Shown here: piece after piece, positions 5,801 through 6,813 of the stretch
How positions within the stretch are numbered: position 1 is the first letter of the stretch
Layout: every line of letters begins with the position of its first letter
Assembly (NCBI GenBank): GCA_964592475.1
Contig: CAZQEZ010000204.1
Span: 1-6,813 of the forward strand
Source: CAZQEZ01 sp964592475
Lineage (GTDB): Bacteria > Bacteroidota > Bacteroidia > Cytophagales > Cyclobacteriaceae
DNA: 6,813 nucleotides
Direction of reading: 5' to 3'
Program-made: the position numbers and the translations under genes
The notes under the pieces: model-generated
The model's database searches: none
The model's input: only the letters and a program-made list of their open reading frames with translations
Told to the model about the DNA's origin: nothing

Positions 5801-6788
5801 TCCGTATAGCGAAAATTTCTGGGGCACTAGTCCGATTGAAGATTCATTACTGGTGGATTTGTTCCAGCAAACCTTATCGGGTACAAAAGCTGTGATACAC
5901 AGCAGAACCTCCCACTTGTACGCCGGACTGGACAACGATGATTTTTTTCAGTACCTGGGTGGTACTGCCCTGGCCATTCGAGCGATAGATGGCGCATCTC
6001 CGGAGGTTATCGTTTCTAATTTAACAAACCAGGGAAAAATGAAGAATGAAAAATTAAGTTTTTTCCTTAGTAAAGAGATGCAGTCCAGGTACCTTAACCC
6101 CGAGTGGATCAACTCGATGCTGGACGAAGGGTATTCAGGAGGGCGATTTGTACGGCAGGTAAGTTCAAATTTGTGGGGATGGCAGGTAACGGTACCCGAA
6201 GCCATAGACGAGAGCAAATGGGATAATTTTTATAACGTTTACGTGGCTGATAAATACAATCTGAATATTGCTGAGCGTTTTGAAAATTCTAAAAATCTGT
6301 ACGCCTACCAGGTGATGATTTCCCGTATGTACGAAGCCATTAGAAAATCGTACTGGACACCCAACGCGGAGGTAAAGCGAAAAATGCTGTCGGAGTTTTT
6401 AGAAACAGTAGAGAAGGTTGGGCTTTCCTGTAACCTCAACGTCTGCAACAACGATCGGCTGGCGAACTATTTTAACAAGGAGTTCGAAGAGATAGAAGGG
6501 CTGTCGCAAGAAAAAATAGAAAACTACCAGAACGAACTGAAAAAAATTCGTCAGCGACTGGAAGCTGATGGGTTGCCTATGGACGCACAGCTAGCAAGTA
6601 CTGCGGGCAATACTAATGATTACTTGCCCAGAAAAACAGTGGAAGGTTATACCGTAGAAGAGGTGAATAAGAATAAAGGATCAAAAACTGCGGTGGACAC
6701 GGCAATATGGAAATGGATAATGTTAGCTTTGGTAATGTTATACTCTGTTTTCTATTTCACCAGAAGGCAGTTGAAGAAAAACAGTTGA
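2871..6788 (+). CDS. Secreted, membrane-anchored CobN/BchH-family chelatase (HmuS-like)
   Basis: A 1305-residue member of the CobN / magnesium-chelatase H-subunit family, whose large domain binds a tetrapyrrole and its metal. Residues 1-18 form a signal peptide (MKTCLLFLLS..., likely cut VIA|QE). Residues 1280-1297 form a C-terminal membrane helix followed by RRQLKKNS, so the main domain should be periplasmic and the tail cytoplasmic. Family motifs in order: VIYYSHPPGKE near 375-386; HLGTHSTLEWLPGK (554-567); YPYIVDDVGEGLQAKRR (588-604); FNLWSTECIRNEG (822-834); RPRVDVVIIPSGLYRD (869-884); GAYGTGT (945-951). Ser559 stands where most CobN proteins have Gly (HGTxEW). Cys1187 and Cys1192 could form a disulfide. 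A charged, probably coiled stretch (about 1204-1231) and a flexible linker lead to the anchor. Classical CobN is cytoplasmic and needs ATP-using CobS/CobT, which are absent here. The role is more likely corrinoid or metal handling, perhaps metal removal as proposed for HmuS; substrate unproven. Confidence 0.93.
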   Translation: MKTCLLFLLSLIVAPVIAQESSNEQPINIALILTDSYYTLGESTAKDAEAALEKYDVNANINRFYHADLDQLTYEDIRNNQLIFIDVINASKVANVLPLLHQLSLTDANVFAVGSSKASVLGKNTGIQLDPKTLEFYEESGRDNLVGMILDQCQRSLGLDIPQQQPVQMPEFTLCNVVNQKIYNDFETYKQHYEAHMPGNPWIAINLWRSDFLSEQLLHFKEYASQFEDNGFNVLFYYGYPDLEAANRLFYDKNDQLVPELILAHAAWLGANPLANRELFEQLEIPVINMIQVNQEAAGWMNNDRGIKIYKRTSSLNIPEQMGMIQPTVTSSKEVNNERVTKRSILSQVQRLVKKVQKMHVLKNKPNHEKQLAVIYYSHPPGKELLGASYLNVVPNSLHSILTRLKEEGYNTGTNPLTEENIFDRVSTYGLNIGNWAPREIDKLVEKGQATLVPMKLYLQWYATLSNSLQKEIEAEWGKPEESSIMIWTDNQGEKYFVIPSVRYGNILLTPQPVRGWSQDIDVMHHDVSVPPHHQYVAFYLYLQKGYHADAVVHLGTHSTLEWLPGKETGLNQHDASEALIGDLINVYPYIVDDVGEGLQAKRRSGAIIIDHMTPPFDKIGVNPVLGKLEQLISEHEIAESKSIALATAKFNEIYKYARKSGVLADLEMDTIVDDEELHYLEHYIEEVQEQHSPLGLHTFGRLPEPDKIDKNVAAIVSRKTGLSSKEEKAYEEDIRQRIVASADAELSGLVDALDGKYIPASTGNDPLRNPNSMPTGKNFYAFDADYIPSEEVYKAGEDLANELIQTHREEHKGEFPDKVAFNLWSTECIRNEGIMEAKILSLLGVKPVYDGYGKVTDLQVIPRRALNRPRVDVVIIPSGLYRDIFPQLLMLLNKAVKLAAKQDEVDNYVRKNTARTYRMLIDKGLSIKVARDLSEVRIFSQPDGAYGTGTNTVVDASGTWEDDKEVADVFMNRMHFPYSENFWGTSPIEDSLLVDLFQQTLSGTKAVIHSRTSHLYAGLDNDDFFQYLGGTALAIRAIDGASPEVIVSNLTNQGKMKNEKLSFFLSKEMQSRYLNPEWINSMLDEGYSGGRFVRQVSSNLWGWQVTVPEAIDESKWDNFYNVYVADKYNLNIAERFENSKNLYAYQVMISRMYEAIRKSYWTPNAEVKRKMLSEFLETVEKVGLSCNLNVCNNDRLANYFNKEFEEIEGLSQEKIENYQNELKKIRQRLEADGLPMDAQLASTAGNTNDYLPRKTVEGYTVEEVNKNKGSKTAVDTAIWKWIMLALVMLYSVFYFTRRQLKKNS

Positions 6789-6813
6789 TTCATCTTTAAA
6801 CTTTAGCTGAATG
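6789..6813 (+). other. Short 3' flank after the CobN gene
   Basis: Only 25 bases follow the TGA. They form no terminator hairpin. The final ATG (6811-6813) could be a start codon of a further operon gene, but nothing in the window can test this. Confidence 0.3.

Noticed and set aside
2871..6788. CobN as the classical aerobic cobaltochelatase (symbol cobN)
   Set aside because: The signal peptide, membrane anchor and ExbB-like/DUF2149 neighbours, with no CobS or CobT in view, argue against the cytoplasmic ATP-driven enzyme, so no symbol is given.
1321..6788. Direct naming of the genes as hmuT/U/V/S
   Set aside because: Gene content agrees, but order and B12 control differ from the haem locus, so the haem names would imply a substrate that the sequence does not show.
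1..6813. CRISPR array, insertion sequence, tRNA or rRNA
   Set aside because: No regularly spaced repeats, transposase motifs, terminal inverted repeats with target duplications, or tRNA-like folds were seen.

Overview
The window reads as a chromosomal cobalamin (vitamin B12) locus of a Bacteroidota-like bacterium. The phylum call is an inference. It rests on moderate GC with AT-rich gaps, gene starts mostly without clear Shine-Dalgarno sequences (the leader gene has only a distant GGAG), and an operon layout resembling the HmuSTUV (CobN / ExbB-like / DUF2149) clusters known in that phylum.

Left arm, minus strand: positions 1-290 hold the first 96 codons of cobyric acid synthase (cobQ), an ATP-dependent amidase of corrin-ring biosynthesis; the gene runs off the left edge. 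Just upstream of it (337-678, minus) lies a wrecked toxin-antitoxin unit. The first codons of a DUF433-type antitoxin are interrupted by an in-frame stop and joined, in the same frame, to the C-terminal two thirds of a DUF5615 (PIN-like) toxin. Positions 679-999 hold no gene that I can see. They contain a weak promoter candidate, a small imperfect hairpin and a 15-base inverted copy of toxin sequence.

Right arm, plus strand: a full cobalamin riboswitch (about 1000-1185) precedes four tightly spaced genes. These are a polytopic membrane protein (1321-1932), an ExbB/TolQ/MotA-type proton-channel subunit (1945-2511), a DUF2149 protein with ExbD-like topology (2524-2865) and a 1305-residue CobN-family protein (2871-6788). 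Gaps are 12, 12 and 5 bases, so the four probably share one transcript, with B12 expected to repress it. The CobN protein has an N-terminal signal peptide and a C-terminal membrane anchor, so its large chelatase-like domain should face the periplasm, where there is no ATP.

Together the right arm looks like a B12-repressed envelope machine: a periplasmic chelatase-like protein joined to a proton-motive-force-driven ExbB/ExbD-like motor. Gene content matches HmuSTUV, best known from haem use, but the B12 riboswitch and the divergent cobQ point to a corrinoid (or cobalt) substrate. This is the part of the window most likely to be a poorly described system. No TonB-dependent receptor, CobS/CobT or ABC transporter is visible within the window.
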